This document shows, one piece after another, positions 44,828 through 53,450 of a DNA stretch of 64,000 bases (within the stretch, counting starts at the first letter, position 1; each line of letters opens with the position of its first letter). A program made the position numbers and the translations under genes. The notes beneath the pieces are model-generated. The model saw only the letters and a list, made by a program, of their open reading frames with translations, searched no databases and was not told where the DNA came from. This DNA comes from Verrucomicrobiota bacterium. Lineage in GTDB: Bacteria; Verrucomicrobiota; Verrucomicrobiia; Limisphaerales; J093. Location of the stretch: assembly GCA_012517065.1 (NCBI GenBank), contig JAAYVR010000043.1:1-64000 (forward strand), given 5' to 3'.

Positions 44828-45976
44828 TCACCGCATCTTGAGCGTCGCCAGCGCCACTACAGCACACAAAATGCTCAAAATGTAAAAACGAATCACCACT
44901 TTCGACTCATACCAGCCCTTCTTCTCGAAGTGATGATGTATCGGCGCCCTCAAAAAAATCCTCTTGTCCGTCTTGAGGTATTTCCTGCTGTACTTGGCCG
45001 AGAGCACCTGCAGAATCACTGAAACCGCCTCCAACACAAACACCCCACCGGCAATGAACAGCGCAAACGGTTGCTGTATCAGTACAGCTATTATCCCCAA
45101 CAAACCGCCCAACGCCAGTGACCCCGTGTCCCCCATGAATACCTGCGCAGGATGACAGTTGAACCACAGAAACCCCAACGACGCCCCAAACACCGCTCCG
45201 CACAGCACCGTCAGTTCCCCGGCCCCGGCTACGTACGGCACCTGCAGATAGGCCGCAAACCGCGCATGCCCCGCTATGTACGTCAATACTAGGAAAGCCA
45301 TCACCACAATCGCCGTGCACCCAATCGCCAACCCGTCCAACCCGTCCGTCAAATTCACCGCATTTGAACTCCCAACTATCGTGAATACCGTCAAAGCAAT
45401 CCCCAAAACCGCCCCGCCGCATGTCACCGGGTATTTCCAAAACGGCAGTACAACCTCCGTCACAAGTTTCCGCATGTGCAAATCGTTATACAGATAAAAC
45501 GCCACAAACAGCGCCAGCAAGAATTGAACAGACAGCTTCACTTTCGCGTTAATGCCCTTGTTGGACTGGTGCGCTATCTTGACATAGTCATCAACAAACC
45601 CAACCAGCGCAAGAACCAGCAACGCCAACAAACTCAGCACCGTCAACTGATTCCACTGCGCCCACAGCAACGCCGACAGATCAATCGCCACCACTATCAA
45701 CAGCCCGCCCATCGTCGGCGTGCCCCGCTTATCAACTATCCGCGCCTTCAGATCGCCCGCTTCCTCGGCGGCGTCCTTGTAGTTCTGCCCCATGCATAAC
45801 CGTTTCAACCACGCAATCACCGCCGGCCCAAACCACAAACTCAAGAGCAACGCCGTCAATGCCCCGCCCGCTGTCCGAAACGTGATGTACCGAAATACAC
45901 GCAACGGCGACAGTAAATCCCCCAGCTCGGTCCCCGCCGTTTCTTCCAACAAAAACTGACTCAAATAGTAAAACAC
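44828..45976 (-). CDS. mraY: Phospho-MurNAc-pentapeptide transferase (lipid I synthesis)
   Basis: MraY transfers phospho-MurNAc-pentapeptide to undecaprenyl phosphate. The 382-aa protein has about ten membrane helices and all family motifs: DKRGTPTMGGLLIVVA, ALVGFVDDYVKIAHQSNKG, SSNAVNLTDGLDGLAIGCTA, PAQVFMGDTGSLALGGLLG and LRAPIHHHFEKKGWYESKVV. The start VFYYLSQFLL with GTG at 45976 fits the family's short N-terminus. The ORF-track TTG at 45991 would overlap murF by 4 bp and is an alternative. The enzyme appears fully functional, in contrast to the murE-like gene two positions upstream. Confidence 0.96.
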   Translation of the reverse strand: MFYYLSQFLLEETAGTELGDLLSPLRVFRYITFRTAGGALTALLLSLWFGPAVIAWLKRLCMGQNYKDAAEEAGDLKARIVDKRGTPTMGGLLIVVAIDLSALLWAQWNQLTVLSLLALLVLALVGFVDDYVKIAHQSNKGINAKVKLSVQFLLALFVAFYLYNDLHMRKLVTEVVLPFWKYPVTCGGAVLGIALTVFTIVGSSNAVNLTDGLDGLAIGCTAIVVMAFLVLTYIAGHARFAAYLQVPYVAGAGELTVLCGAVFGASLGFLWFNCHPAQVFMGDTGSLALGGLLGIIAVLIQQPFALFIAGGVFVLEAVSVILQVLSAKYSRKYLKTDKRIFLRAPIHHHFEKKGWYESKVVIRFYILSILCAVVALATLKMR

Positions 45977-45987
45977 CTCGCAGCTTC

Positions 45988-47487
45988 TCAACGCTTGGTT
46001 CCAACGCCAGCCAACTCACCGCCAGCACTCAGCTTGGCATCACTGCGCAAGCATCCACACTCGCCATCCCGATCACCCCCGGCACAATCGCTGTCTCCCG
46101 CCCCTTCCCATCGCAGCCGCACAGCCTCAACAATGTCTTCCATCCTCATCACCCGCGACGCTTTCACAAGCACCAAATCCCCATCCCGCACAAAATCACA
46201 CAACGCACCCGCCGCCGCACCCTTGTCATCAAACTCCAAAACCTCAACCGGCCCCGCACGACGCGCCGCTTCCCCATATACACGCGCCCATCGTCCCACA
46301 GCTAAAATGTGCGAAACCCCAGCGCTCACAGCATAACCGCCCACCTCAGCATGCAACGCTTCGCTCTTCGAACCTTGCTCGCACATCTCGCCCAGCACCG
46401 CAATCCGACGCCCCTTGCATGGAAGTTCCTTCAAAGTGTCGAGCGCCGCACGCATCGAATCCGCATTCGCGTTGTAAGTGTCGTCCAACACACGAACACC
46501 CCCAAACCTCAGCATCTGCATGCGGTGCGCCGCCGCCCCGCACAATAACAACCCCGACACGATTTCGTCCCGGCTCAACCCAAGTCTGGCTCCGACGGCA
46601 ACCGCCAGAGCCGCATTCACGGCCTGGTGCTTCCCAAGCAACCGGAGCTTGTACTTCCCCTCGTACTCGCGCACCGGCGCAAGAATCGCAAACTCGGTCC
46701 CTTCGTCGCCGACCACTGCCGACAGCAGCCGCCATTCAGCCGATACACCACAGCCAACGCGCACAACCGGCACGCGCGCCCGGCCAATCACACGCTCGAT
46801 CCCCGGCGCGTCAGAGTTCACAACAAGAACGCCACCTCCATCCACATGCTCACCTATCACACCTTCCTCGTCCAACACACCGTCCAGATCGCCGAAAAAC
46901 TCAAGGTGCTCCCGTCCTATCCCAGTCAACACACCCACAGTCGGCCGAATCATCTCCAACAAAGGCGCCAGCTCGCCCGGATGGTTCGTCCCCGCCTCAA
47001 CCACCGCCGCTTCATGCGCCCCCTCAAGCCCAAGCAACGTAAGCGGCACCCCAATCTCGTTGTTGTAACTCGCCTCACTAAACAAGGTCCGAAACCGCGC
47101 CGCCAATACGCTCGCAATAAGGTTCTTCGTTGTGGTCTTCCCATTTGACCCAACCACCGCAACCACCGGAATAGCAAAGGCACGCCGGTGCCACGACGCC
47201 ATATCCCCAAGCGCACGGCGAGTGTCTTCCACGCGCACGACGCAACAATCACGTGTCTCGCTGATGCCTGCGCCGGATTCAACCACCACCCCCACCGCAC
47301 CGCGTTGCACCGCCTCAGCAACAAACCGGTGCCCGTCGTGCCTCTCACCCCTAATTGCCACAAACAGGTCACCGGCCTGCACATGGCGCGAGTCAATCAC
47401 AATCCGCCGGACAATCGCGCGCGCATCGCCGCGCATCACTTGCCCGCCGCAGCTCGTCGCCAGTTCGTGTATCGGCCTCGGTTCCAT
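45988..47487 (-). CDS. murF: UDP-MurNAc-tripeptide--D-Ala-D-Ala ligase
   Basis: MurF adds D-Ala-D-Ala to the UDP-MurNAc-tripeptide. The 499-aa Mur ligase has an intact ATP loop (VVAVVGSNGKTTTKNLIASV), SYNNEIGVPLTLL, VVEAGTNHPGELAPLL, the Mg/carbamoyl-Lys region LTGIGREHLEFFGDLDGVLD, and VRVLDDTYNANADSMRAALD with IAVLGEMCEQGSKSEALHAE. All match MurF. A Cys/Asp/Gly-rich C-terminal tail (about 475-499) extends beyond the usual end. ATG 47487 is used; the preceding codons to the TTG at 47496 are an alternative. It lies 13 bp after the murE-like gene. Since it requires a tripeptide substrate, the genome must contain a working MurE. Confidence 0.95.
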   Translation of the reverse strand: MEPRPIHELATSCGGQVMRGDARAIVRRIVIDSRHVQAGDLFVAIRGERHDGHRFVAEAVQRGAVGVVVESGAGISETRDCCVVRVEDTRRALGDMASWHRRAFAIPVVAVVGSNGKTTTKNLIASVLAARFRTLFSEASYNNEIGVPLTLLGLEGAHEAAVVEAGTNHPGELAPLLEMIRPTVGVLTGIGREHLEFFGDLDGVLDEEGVIGEHVDGGGVLVVNSDAPGIERVIGRARVPVVRVGCGVSAEWRLLSAVVGDEGTEFAILAPVREYEGKYKLRLLGKHQAVNAALAVAVGARLGLSRDEIVSGLLLCGAAAHRMQMLRFGGVRVLDDTYNANADSMRAALDTLKELPCKGRRIAVLGEMCEQGSKSEALHAEVGGYAVSAGVSHILAVGRWARVYGEAARRAGPVEVLEFDDKGAAAGALCDFVRDGDLVLVKASRVMRMEDIVEAVRLRWEGAGDSDCAGGDRDGECGCLRSDAKLSAGGELAGVGTKR

Positions 47488-47500
47488 CTTCCACAAACAA

Positions 47501-49033
47501 TCAGCGATTTATAAGCTCAAGCTCGTTGCGATACCCAGCGCGCTCAAGGTCTTCAGCCATTTCAAGGCTTTCTCGAACGTAAACCCTGTCGTCAAACGGC
47601 ACAATGGCATGATTGACCTTCTGACAGGTCAGATGCCCCTTTCCGGCTATCAGGATCGTGTCGCCTCGCTTCGCCATGTTCATCGCCTTTGCAATCGCCG
47701 CCCGCCGGTCGCACTCGATCTCAAATCCCCCCGCCTTGATGCGCCGCATCCCGCTCACCACTTCGGACGCAATTGCTTCAGGCGACTCACAACACGGATT
47801 GTCCGCGGTCACTATCGCATGGTCCACCAATCGCGCTGCCACTTCGCCCAGCTCCACACGCTCGTCATGTGTGTGGTCCACCCCAGCCCCGAACACCAAT
47901 AACAGCCGACCGCGCCCTGTCTGCCTCAAAACGGCAAGCGCCTTGCTCAACCCGGTCTTCCTCCGCGCTGAATCCACGAAAACCCTGAACGGCTGCCCAC
48001 AATCAACAGCCTCCAAATGGCCGGGAACAGCCGTCATATCCTCCAACGCATCACGCAAAGCACACAACGGCACATCAAGAGCAACCGCAACACCAACCGC
48101 ACCGACCAACACCCGAAGATCGTCACGATGCAGTATCGGCACCGCCACCGAAATCAACCCACCGGGCACTTTCAATCGCAGCCGCGCACCATCGCTGTGA
48201 AGCCAGCATTCCTGCACATGCACAGCCGCCGCCGGACTCGTCCCACAAGTCACTACTCGATTTGCACGGACCGACCTGCCACAGGCCGCTGCCATTGCGT
48301 CGTCATAGTCACAAACAACCGCTGTAAACCGTTTCTGGCCGTCCTTGGGCGCCAGCCCCAAAACACACGACTCGGACGTTCCACCGCGCTGTGTTCCGAC
48401 GCCATCCGCCTGTCCCATCCCATGCACAAACGCCGCAATGTCGCATCGCGTCGTGACCGAGTTTTGCGCCACAACGTTCCATGGCCGAACCTCCACCACG
48501 CATGCAGCACAACCACTCCGCACCATCCCAACCATCAGCCTCTGTGCATCCACCGCCTCCGGCACAACACCGAACTTCGGGATCGCCCTTTCACCATATT
48601 CATCAACTATGCTTCCAACCAGTCCACTCTCGATCCCCGCGTTCTGTAACAGTCGTCTGACAAGATAAGCAGCGCTGCTCCGAGCCTCGCCACCCGTCAC
48701 CCCAATCACCGTCAATTGTCTCTCGGGATGCCCATAGAAAATCTCCGCCGCCCGAGCCATGGCCATCCGGGAATCCCTAACGCGCACCGCAACAACCCTC
48801 GGCGGACGAAACAGCGGCCGTTCATACACAATGGCCACCGCGCCCTGCTCAAGCGCAGTGGTGATGTGATTGTGACCGTCACCAGCCGAGCCCGAAAAAG
48901 CGAAAAATGCAGACCCCCTCCTCACTTTCCTCACGTCATATTGCAAATCTGCCACCGGAACATCCAATGCGCCCCCAAAAGTCCGCGCAGGTGTTCCGTC
49001 CAAGATTTCTCTGAGTGATATCTGCGTTCTCAT
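47501..49033 (-). CDS. MurE-like protein with degenerate active site (probable pseudoenzyme)
   Basis: This 510-aa protein aligns with MurE (UDP-MurNAc-dipeptide:diaminopimelate ligase) along its whole length and sits in the murE slot between ftsI and murF. Family landmarks persist: VADLQYDVRKVRRGSAFFAF, IGVTG, PAAAVHVQ, VPGHLEAV, HAIVTADNP and ILIAGKGH. The catalytic residues do not. GTNGKTTT is GGEARSSA, the EVSSH motif is EVRPWN, TNLxxDHLDYH is VHGMGQADGVG, VDYAHTPD is VDSARRKT, GGDRDxxKRPxM is GVDHTHDERVEL and DNPRxE is DNPCCE. The frame is unbroken with no stops. It is probably expressed and selected, but cannot bind ATP in the usual way. ATG 49033 is the start. Confidence 0.9.
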   Translation of the reverse strand: MRTQISLREILDGTPARTFGGALDVPVADLQYDVRKVRRGSAFFAFSGSAGDGHNHITTALEQGAVAIVYERPLFRPPRVVAVRVRDSRMAMARAAEIFYGHPERQLTVIGVTGGEARSSAAYLVRRLLQNAGIESGLVGSIVDEYGERAIPKFGVVPEAVDAQRLMVGMVRSGCAACVVEVRPWNVVAQNSVTTRCDIAAFVHGMGQADGVGTQRGGTSESCVLGLAPKDGQKRFTAVVCDYDDAMAAACGRSVRANRVVTCGTSPAAAVHVQECWLHSDGARLRLKVPGGLISVAVPILHRDDLRVLVGAVGVAVALDVPLCALRDALEDMTAVPGHLEAVDCGQPFRVFVDSARRKTGLSKALAVLRQTGRGRLLLVFGAGVDHTHDERVELGEVAARLVDHAIVTADNPCCESPEAIASEVVSGMRRIKAGGFEIECDRRAAIAKAMNMAKRGDTILIAGKGHLTCQKVNHAIVPFDDRVYVRESLEMAEDLERAGYRNELELINR

Positions 49034-49043
49034 TTGGTTTTCC

Positions 49044-50918
49044 TTATTGCCTGGAAACCTTAGGCGCCGGTTCCACGCGCACCCGCGCAGCCAGCGCAGG
49101 TGTCTGCCCCGTGCCCGGCACGTCCGATGGTTTGTCAGGCGGCAAATGCAAATAGGCCGCGATCCGCTCCGCGATCGCCTTGAAAACAGGCGCCGCAACC
49201 GTCCCGCCCATGTAACCAACGCGGCGATCAGGCTCATCAATCCCAACCACAATGCATACAGCAGGACGATCCGCCGGGAAAAATCCTATGAACGACGCGT
49301 AGTACTTCCCCGACTTGTACGTGCCATCCACAAACTTCTGCGCAGTGCCCGTCTTCCCCGCAACCGTGTACGACTCCATTTCAGCCGCCGATGCAGTCCC
49401 CTCGCGACTCACCGCCTTCTTCAAAGCACGAACCATCTCACGGCATACACGTTCGCTCGCAACACGCCTCACAGCACTGGCCGGGTACTGCACAATCACC
49501 CGCCCACCCGAATCCTCGAGCCGGTCAATCAACCTCGGACTCATCAGCGTCCCACCATTCGCAATAGCTGACATCGCCATTACCATCTGAAGCGGTGTCG
49601 CACTCACTTCCTGTCCTATCGGCACCCGCGTTATCGACAGCTTGCTCCATTGGTTTGTCGGCCGAATAACGCCCGCTGCCTCGGTCGGCAACGGTATCCC
49701 GGTGCGCTGCCCAAAACCAAAATTCCGCACCACCTGATAAAGCCGACCCGGCCCCAAACGGACCGCAGCCTTTGCCGTCCCTATGTTCGAGGATTTGCAA
49801 ATGACTTTTTCGTAAGGCAGTACACCGTAGGGATGCACATCGTGAAGCCACGCACCCCCATACCACCACCGGCCATTCTCACAATCCACCGTGTCCTCCA
49901 AAGTCAGTATCCCTTCCTCAAGACAGGTCGTTATCGTGACTATCTTGAAGGTTGACCCTGGCTCGGTTAAGTCCGATATCGCACGGTTCCGCCAGCCCTC
50001 CACCCCGGACGCAGGCGAGTTGGGATCAAAAGTCGGCGCACTCGCCATCGCAAGAATGTCCCCCGTAAACGGCCGGACCGCGATCGCACACACCCCCGCA
50101 GGCGAGTACTTCTTCATCGCAGCAGCAAGTTCGTCCTCAACAATCGCCTGAATAGTCGCGTCCACCGTCAAAACAACGTTCAGCCCCTCCTTGGGTTCAA
50201 CCCCGCCCCCAGCCACCGCCCAGCCATGCACCCCAGCCAACGCCCTGTCGCACGTCAACTCAATCCCAGTAAGCCCCCTGTCCTCGAACACAGGCCCGTA
50301 ATCCGTGTTCGTTTCCGCCGACGACACATACCCCAAAACATGCGCCGCAAGCGTCCCGCTCGGATAGTGCCGAAGGTAATCGTCGCTGCCAAAAACTGAC
50401 CGGTACCGAAGAGCATCCCACGCAAGTTTCTGGCTCGCCCGAATCCGCCGCCCAGGTGACTTCATCTCCAGCCGAGCCATTGCCTGCGTCACCTGCTGCC
50501 ACGTGTCAATCGGCACTTTCCGCTTCAAAACTACATAGCTGTTCGTAATCAAACGCCCGTCAACCGCATTCGTCCGAACCCGCGGCGATATAAGAGACAA
50601 CAAATCCGACTCCTTCATCTGCAAAAGAGGCGCCAGACTCTTCGCAATCGCCACATGCTGCGTGAAAATCAACGAAGGATCCGCACACACCATCTTGGTC
50701 GGCACGCTCATCGCCAAAACCGTCCCCCGGCAATCCAGAATCGCGCCTCGACGACCCGGCCTCGCTGTGCGGCTTGAAACAGTGCTGCGCTCGGACACCG
50801 GCCCGTCATCAGAAAAATGAAGCTGCAGATGCGCAAGCCATCCCACCAGCCCAACAAACGCCAGTGTCACTGCAGAGGCCATCACAGCCATCCGCCGATA
50901 TGGAACAACACTCAGCAT
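49044..50918 (-). CDS. ftsI: Septal transpeptidase FtsI (penicillin-binding protein 3)
   Basis: This 624-aa class B penicillin-binding protein crosslinks septal peptidoglycan. An N-terminal membrane helix (MAVMASAVTLAFVGLVGWLA) is followed by the PBP dimer domain (RRGAILDCRGTVLAMSVPTK). The transpeptidase domain carries the three active-site motifs: STFK (in TEPGSTFKIVTITTCLEEG), SSN (in VICKSSNIGTAKAAV) and KTG (in YTVAGKTGTAQKFVDGTYKS). A short Pro/Val tail follows, with no PASTA domain. ATG 50918 has a good ribosome site (GGGAAAAGG); the GTG at 50948 is possible. It stands directly after ftsL and before the murE-like gene. Confidence 0.96.
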   Translation of the reverse strand: MLSVVPYRRMAVMASAVTLAFVGLVGWLAHLQLHFSDDGPVSERSTVSSRTARPGRRGAILDCRGTVLAMSVPTKMVCADPSLIFTQHVAIAKSLAPLLQMKESDLLSLISPRVRTNAVDGRLITNSYVVLKRKVPIDTWQQVTQAMARLEMKSPGRRIRASQKLAWDALRYRSVFGSDDYLRHYPSGTLAAHVLGYVSSAETNTDYGPVFEDRGLTGIELTCDRALAGVHGWAVAGGGVEPKEGLNVVLTVDATIQAIVEDELAAAMKKYSPAGVCAIAVRPFTGDILAMASAPTFDPNSPASGVEGWRNRAISDLTEPGSTFKIVTITTCLEEGILTLEDTVDCENGRWWYGGAWLHDVHPYGVLPYEKVICKSSNIGTAKAAVRLGPGRLYQVVRNFGFGQRTGIPLPTEAAGVIRPTNQWSKLSITRVPIGQEVSATPLQMVMAMSAIANGGTLMSPRLIDRLEDSGGRVIVQYPASAVRRVASERVCREMVRALKKAVSREGTASAAEMESYTVAGKTGTAQKFVDGTYKSGKYYASFIGFFPADRPAVCIVVGIDEPDRRVGYMGGTVAAPVFKAIAERIAAYLHLPPDKPSDVPGTGQTPALAARVRVEPAPKVSRQ

Positions 50919-50957
50919 CAAACCTTTTCCCAAATTGCCGCCGTCCACTCGATCATG

Positions 50958-51359
50958 TCATTCCACCCCGCCGCGCAAACCCCTGCTCGCAACAGCCCCG
51001 CCAAGCCCGCCAGCCAAACCGCCACCAACATCCCCCACAACCCGACTCACACCACCCGCGTCCACAACAGACAACACCTGTTCCGGCGCAATCAAACCGA
51101 GCTGCCACTTCTGAATCGCCGATTGCAACGCCCGCGGCGACCGCAATTCCTCCAGCACTTGATCAAGTTGCTGATTCTGTTTCCTGACCCACTCGAGGTG
51201 CGCTGATCGCCTGTGCAGCTCGCGGCTCAATTGAGCGTTGCGATTCCGATGCCAAACATACCCAAGCCCGGAAAAACACAGAAAACCGCATGCCCAAACC
51301 GCCATACAAAACGGCCCAAGCCGCACAATCCCGCTCCGGCTTTTCCGATTCGTCGCCAT
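50958..51359 (-). CDS. ftsL: FtsL-like division protein
   Basis: This is a 133-aa bitopic protein: basic N-terminus, one membrane helix at about 17-36 (PFCMAVWACGFLCFSGLGYV) and a periplasmic coiled coil (RNAQLSRELHRRSAHLEWVR then KQNQQLDQVLEELRSP). A Gly/Val-rich tail follows. FtsL has low sequence conservation. The call rests on the topology, the size and the position between rsmH and ftsI, which is the ftsL slot in most dcw clusters. It would form a coiled coil with FtsB (not present here) and activate FtsWI. Confidence 0.8.
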   Translation of the reverse strand: MATNRKSRSGIVRLGPFCMAVWACGFLCFSGLGYVWHRNRNAQLSRELHRRSAHLEWVRKQNQQLDQVLEELRSPRALQSAIQKWQLGLIAPEQVLSVVDAGGVSRVVGDVGGGLAGGLGGAVASRGLRGGVE

Positions 51360-51371
51360 ACTCTCACTCGC

Positions 51372-52325
51372 TCACAGCTTCTCCAAAACACGCAAACGCG
51401 CGCTGCGCGCACGCGCATTCTCGGCCACTTCGGCTTCAGAAGGTGCAATCGCCTTCCCGGTCACCCACACCGCCAACGGCGCCCTCGGACGCCTCAACTC
51501 CGGCACGTCCACCTCGCCCTCAACTTCATAGTCTCGAACCAGCGCCCGGCCAAACTCACGTACCACCCTCTCTTCGCCAGAATGAAAACAGATCACAGCC
51601 AAACGCCCGCCCGACCGCAGCACCCGCCACGCACTCACAAGCCCGCGCCTCAACACACCTTCCTCGTCATTCACCCGCATCCTCAACGCCTGAAACACAC
51701 GCGTCGCCGGATGCGTGGACGCCCCCCGGCGCGGCACCAAACGCTCGATCAATTCTGCCAGCTCGGTCGTTCGCTCGATCCGCTTGTGCCGCCGAGCCCT
51801 GACAATCCCGCGCGCAATCAGCCTCGCCCGGCGTTCCCCGCCAAGCTCCCTGAACAGCCTCTCAAGCTCCCGCGCATCAAGCTCGTTTACAAGGTCACAC
51901 GCCGTAAGCCCCTGCGACCGGTCAAACCGCATGTCCAATGGCCCATCCAGTTGAAAGCTGAACCCGCGCTCAGCACTATCAAGCTGGTAACTGCTTACCC
52001 CAAGGTCCAGCAACACGCCGTCCACACTCCCCTCGGGTACCCAGTCCGCCACGTCTGCGAAGTTGCCAACACGCAATTCAACACGGTCCCCGAACTCAGC
52101 CAGTCGCACCCGGGCGGCCGCGACAGCTTCCGCGTCCCGATCTATGCCAAACAACCGCGCTGCAGGCGCACCAGCACGCAAAACCGCCGCCGCATGTCCG
52201 CCACCCCCAACCGTCCCATCGACATAGAACCCCCCAGACCGCGGCTCCAGCACAGCCACAACTTCATGCTCCAAAACCGGCTTGTGAAAAAAGCAAGGCA
52301 CATGCACTTCGCGCTGCTGCAACAC
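51372..52325 (-). CDS. rsmH: 16S rRNA (cytosine-1402 N4)-methyltransferase
   Basis: RsmH (MraW) methylates C1402 of 16S rRNA in the ribosomal P site. The 317-aa protein shows the SAM-binding motif YVDGTVGGGGHAAAVLRAGA, LFGIDRDAEAVAAARVRL, VDGVLLDLGVSSYQLDSAER with GFSFQLDGPLDMRFD, and VFQALRMRVNDEEGVLRRGL with AVICFHSGEERVVREFGRAL. The start is a GTG at 52325 that overlaps the stop of the preceding gene (TAGTG), with codons leading to HKPVLEHEVV. It is the third gene of the dcw cluster, as usual after mraZ apart from the inserted unknown gene. Confidence 0.97.
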   Translation of the reverse strand: MLQQREVHVPCFFHKPVLEHEVVAVLEPRSGGFYVDGTVGGGGHAAAVLRAGAPAARLFGIDRDAEAVAAARVRLAEFGDRVELRVGNFADVADWVPEGSVDGVLLDLGVSSYQLDSAERGFSFQLDGPLDMRFDRSQGLTACDLVNELDARELERLFRELGGERRARLIARGIVRARRHKRIERTTELAELIERLVPRRGASTHPATRVFQALRMRVNDEEGVLRRGLVSAWRVLRSGGRLAVICFHSGEERVVREFGRALVRDYEVEGEVDVPELRRPRAPLAVWVTGKAIAPSEAEVAENARARSARLRVLEKL

Positions 52326-52945
52326 TACGCGCTGCTGCGCATCGCCGTCTGCCCATTCAATCGCGACAAAAACCGCCTGAAAATTGAACCCGCGCCGTGC
52401 TCAGTCGCCGTGCCCTGCACACCAACACGGTCACCCGACCGCTTCGCTTGCACGATCTCAATGTCAGCGTCACTAAGATCGTTCCGAACCACCCTCACCG
52501 CCGTCAGACAAAGTTCACCCTGCGCAAGCGGGCCAGCAGATCGACGACGACGACGCCACAAACCGCCCGACACAATTTCCCAAATCCGAGCCGTGCCCCG
52601 CGCAGCCACAGCAGCTCGTACCTCGCCGCGCGTTTCACCGCTGGTTTGTTTCTCCGGCAATTTGAACGCCGGTTTGCCAGCCAGCGACACACCCGGCTTC
52701 GGCGCCTCAACCGCGTCCGAAGGCGCAACTCCAAACAGCGGCAACTCGCATTGATTTGCAATTCGCACCGCTGTTGTGCTATGCTCATCACTGCACTGTG
52801 CAGTCGAACCCGCCGCGGGCGCGTTCGATGCCGATTTGCCAAAAACGGGCAGGAATCCGGGCTCGACGGTCTTAAACCGACGCGGCCGGCGACTGAACCC
52901 AACAAATGTCTGGTTCGCGACCAACAGTTGATATGGCTTCGTCAT
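52325..52945 (-). CDS. Unknown protein inserted between mraZ and rsmH
   Basis: This 206-aa product is not recognised. It starts MTKPYQLLVANQTFVGFSRR at ATG 52945, two bases after the mraZ stop codon, and its stop overlaps the rsmH GTG. Translation of the three genes is therefore coupled and the frame is surely real. The middle is low-complexity (Ala/Ser/Pro), with a basic patch GGLWRRRRRSAG at about 148-159. The C-terminal part (QGELCLTAVRVVRNDLSDAD, IEIVQAKR) looks like a short folded domain. No membrane segment is present. In most phyla mraZ and rsmH are adjacent, so this is a lineage-specific insertion, perhaps shared by related Verrucomicrobiota. Confidence 0.75.
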   Translation of the reverse strand: MTKPYQLLVANQTFVGFSRRPRRFKTVEPGFLPVFGKSASNAPAAGSTAQCSDEHSTTAVRIANQCELPLFGVAPSDAVEAPKPGVSLAGKPAFKLPEKQTSGETRGEVRAAVAARGTARIWEIVSGGLWRRRRRSAGPLAQGELCLTAVRVVRNDLSDADIEIVQAKRSGDRVGVQGTATEHGAGSIFRRFLSRLNGQTAMRSSA

Positions 52946-52947
52946 GG

Positions 52948-53418
52948 TTAAATGAGCGCAAGCGCTTCCTGCTCTCTGGCATTGTCCTGCTCCTCTACCG
53001 CCTTGTAATGGTCCGGATTCCAAATCTGAAACCGATCCAGCATCCCAACCAAAACTGCTTTCCGCGTAATCCCGGCCGCTTCCGCAAGCCACTGCGGCAG
53101 ACAAATCCTGCCAGCACTGTCCAGCTTAACAGAATCGGATTTCCGCGTTATCACGCGGCGCAGCGTCTCGGCTCGCAGGTCCGAAAACGCAAGATCGTTG
53201 ATCTTCTTTTCGAGCGCTGCCAGCACCGGCGGCGGCAAAGCCAGCAGACACGGATGCTCCTGCCCCTTTGGCTGCCAGAGAACCAGAAGGAATTCAAACT
53301 CCGGCTGGTCCACTGGCGGCCGCCACTTGGCAGGAATCTGTACTCGCCGTTTATCATCGACCAAGTGCTCATAAACAGCGTAGTACCTCGTGCCAGATAC
53401 TGCTTTTTCTTCAGCCAT
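52948..53418 (-). CDS. mraZ: MraZ transcriptional regulator / dcw cluster first gene
   Basis: MraZ is an AbrB-like DNA-binding protein that represses the dcw operon in other bacteria. The 156-aa protein has the two SpoVT/AbrB-like halves: YYAVYEHLVDDKRRVQIPAK near the N-terminus and SVKLDSAGRICLPQWLAEAA (the second DxxGR signature) at about 95-115, followed by VLVGMLDRFQIWNPDHYKAV. It is slightly longer than the usual 140-150. It is the first gene of the cluster and has candidate operator repeats just upstream. Start at ATG 53418. Confidence 0.96.
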   Translation of the reverse strand: MAEEKAVSGTRYYAVYEHLVDDKRRVQIPAKWRPPVDQPEFEFLLVLWQPKGQEHPCLLALPPPVLAALEKKINDLAFSDLRAETLRRVITRKSDSVKLDSAGRICLPQWLAEAAGITRKAVLVGMLDRFQIWNPDHYKAVEEQDNAREQEALALI

Positions 53419-53450
53419 GTTGCCCGACGCAAAGTGGTGAATAAGCCTGC

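Noticed and set aside
51213-52754. 513-aa + strand ORF opposite rsmH and the unknown gene
   Set aside because: Antisense to rsmH, which has clear family motifs; the product has the composition of a shadow frame.
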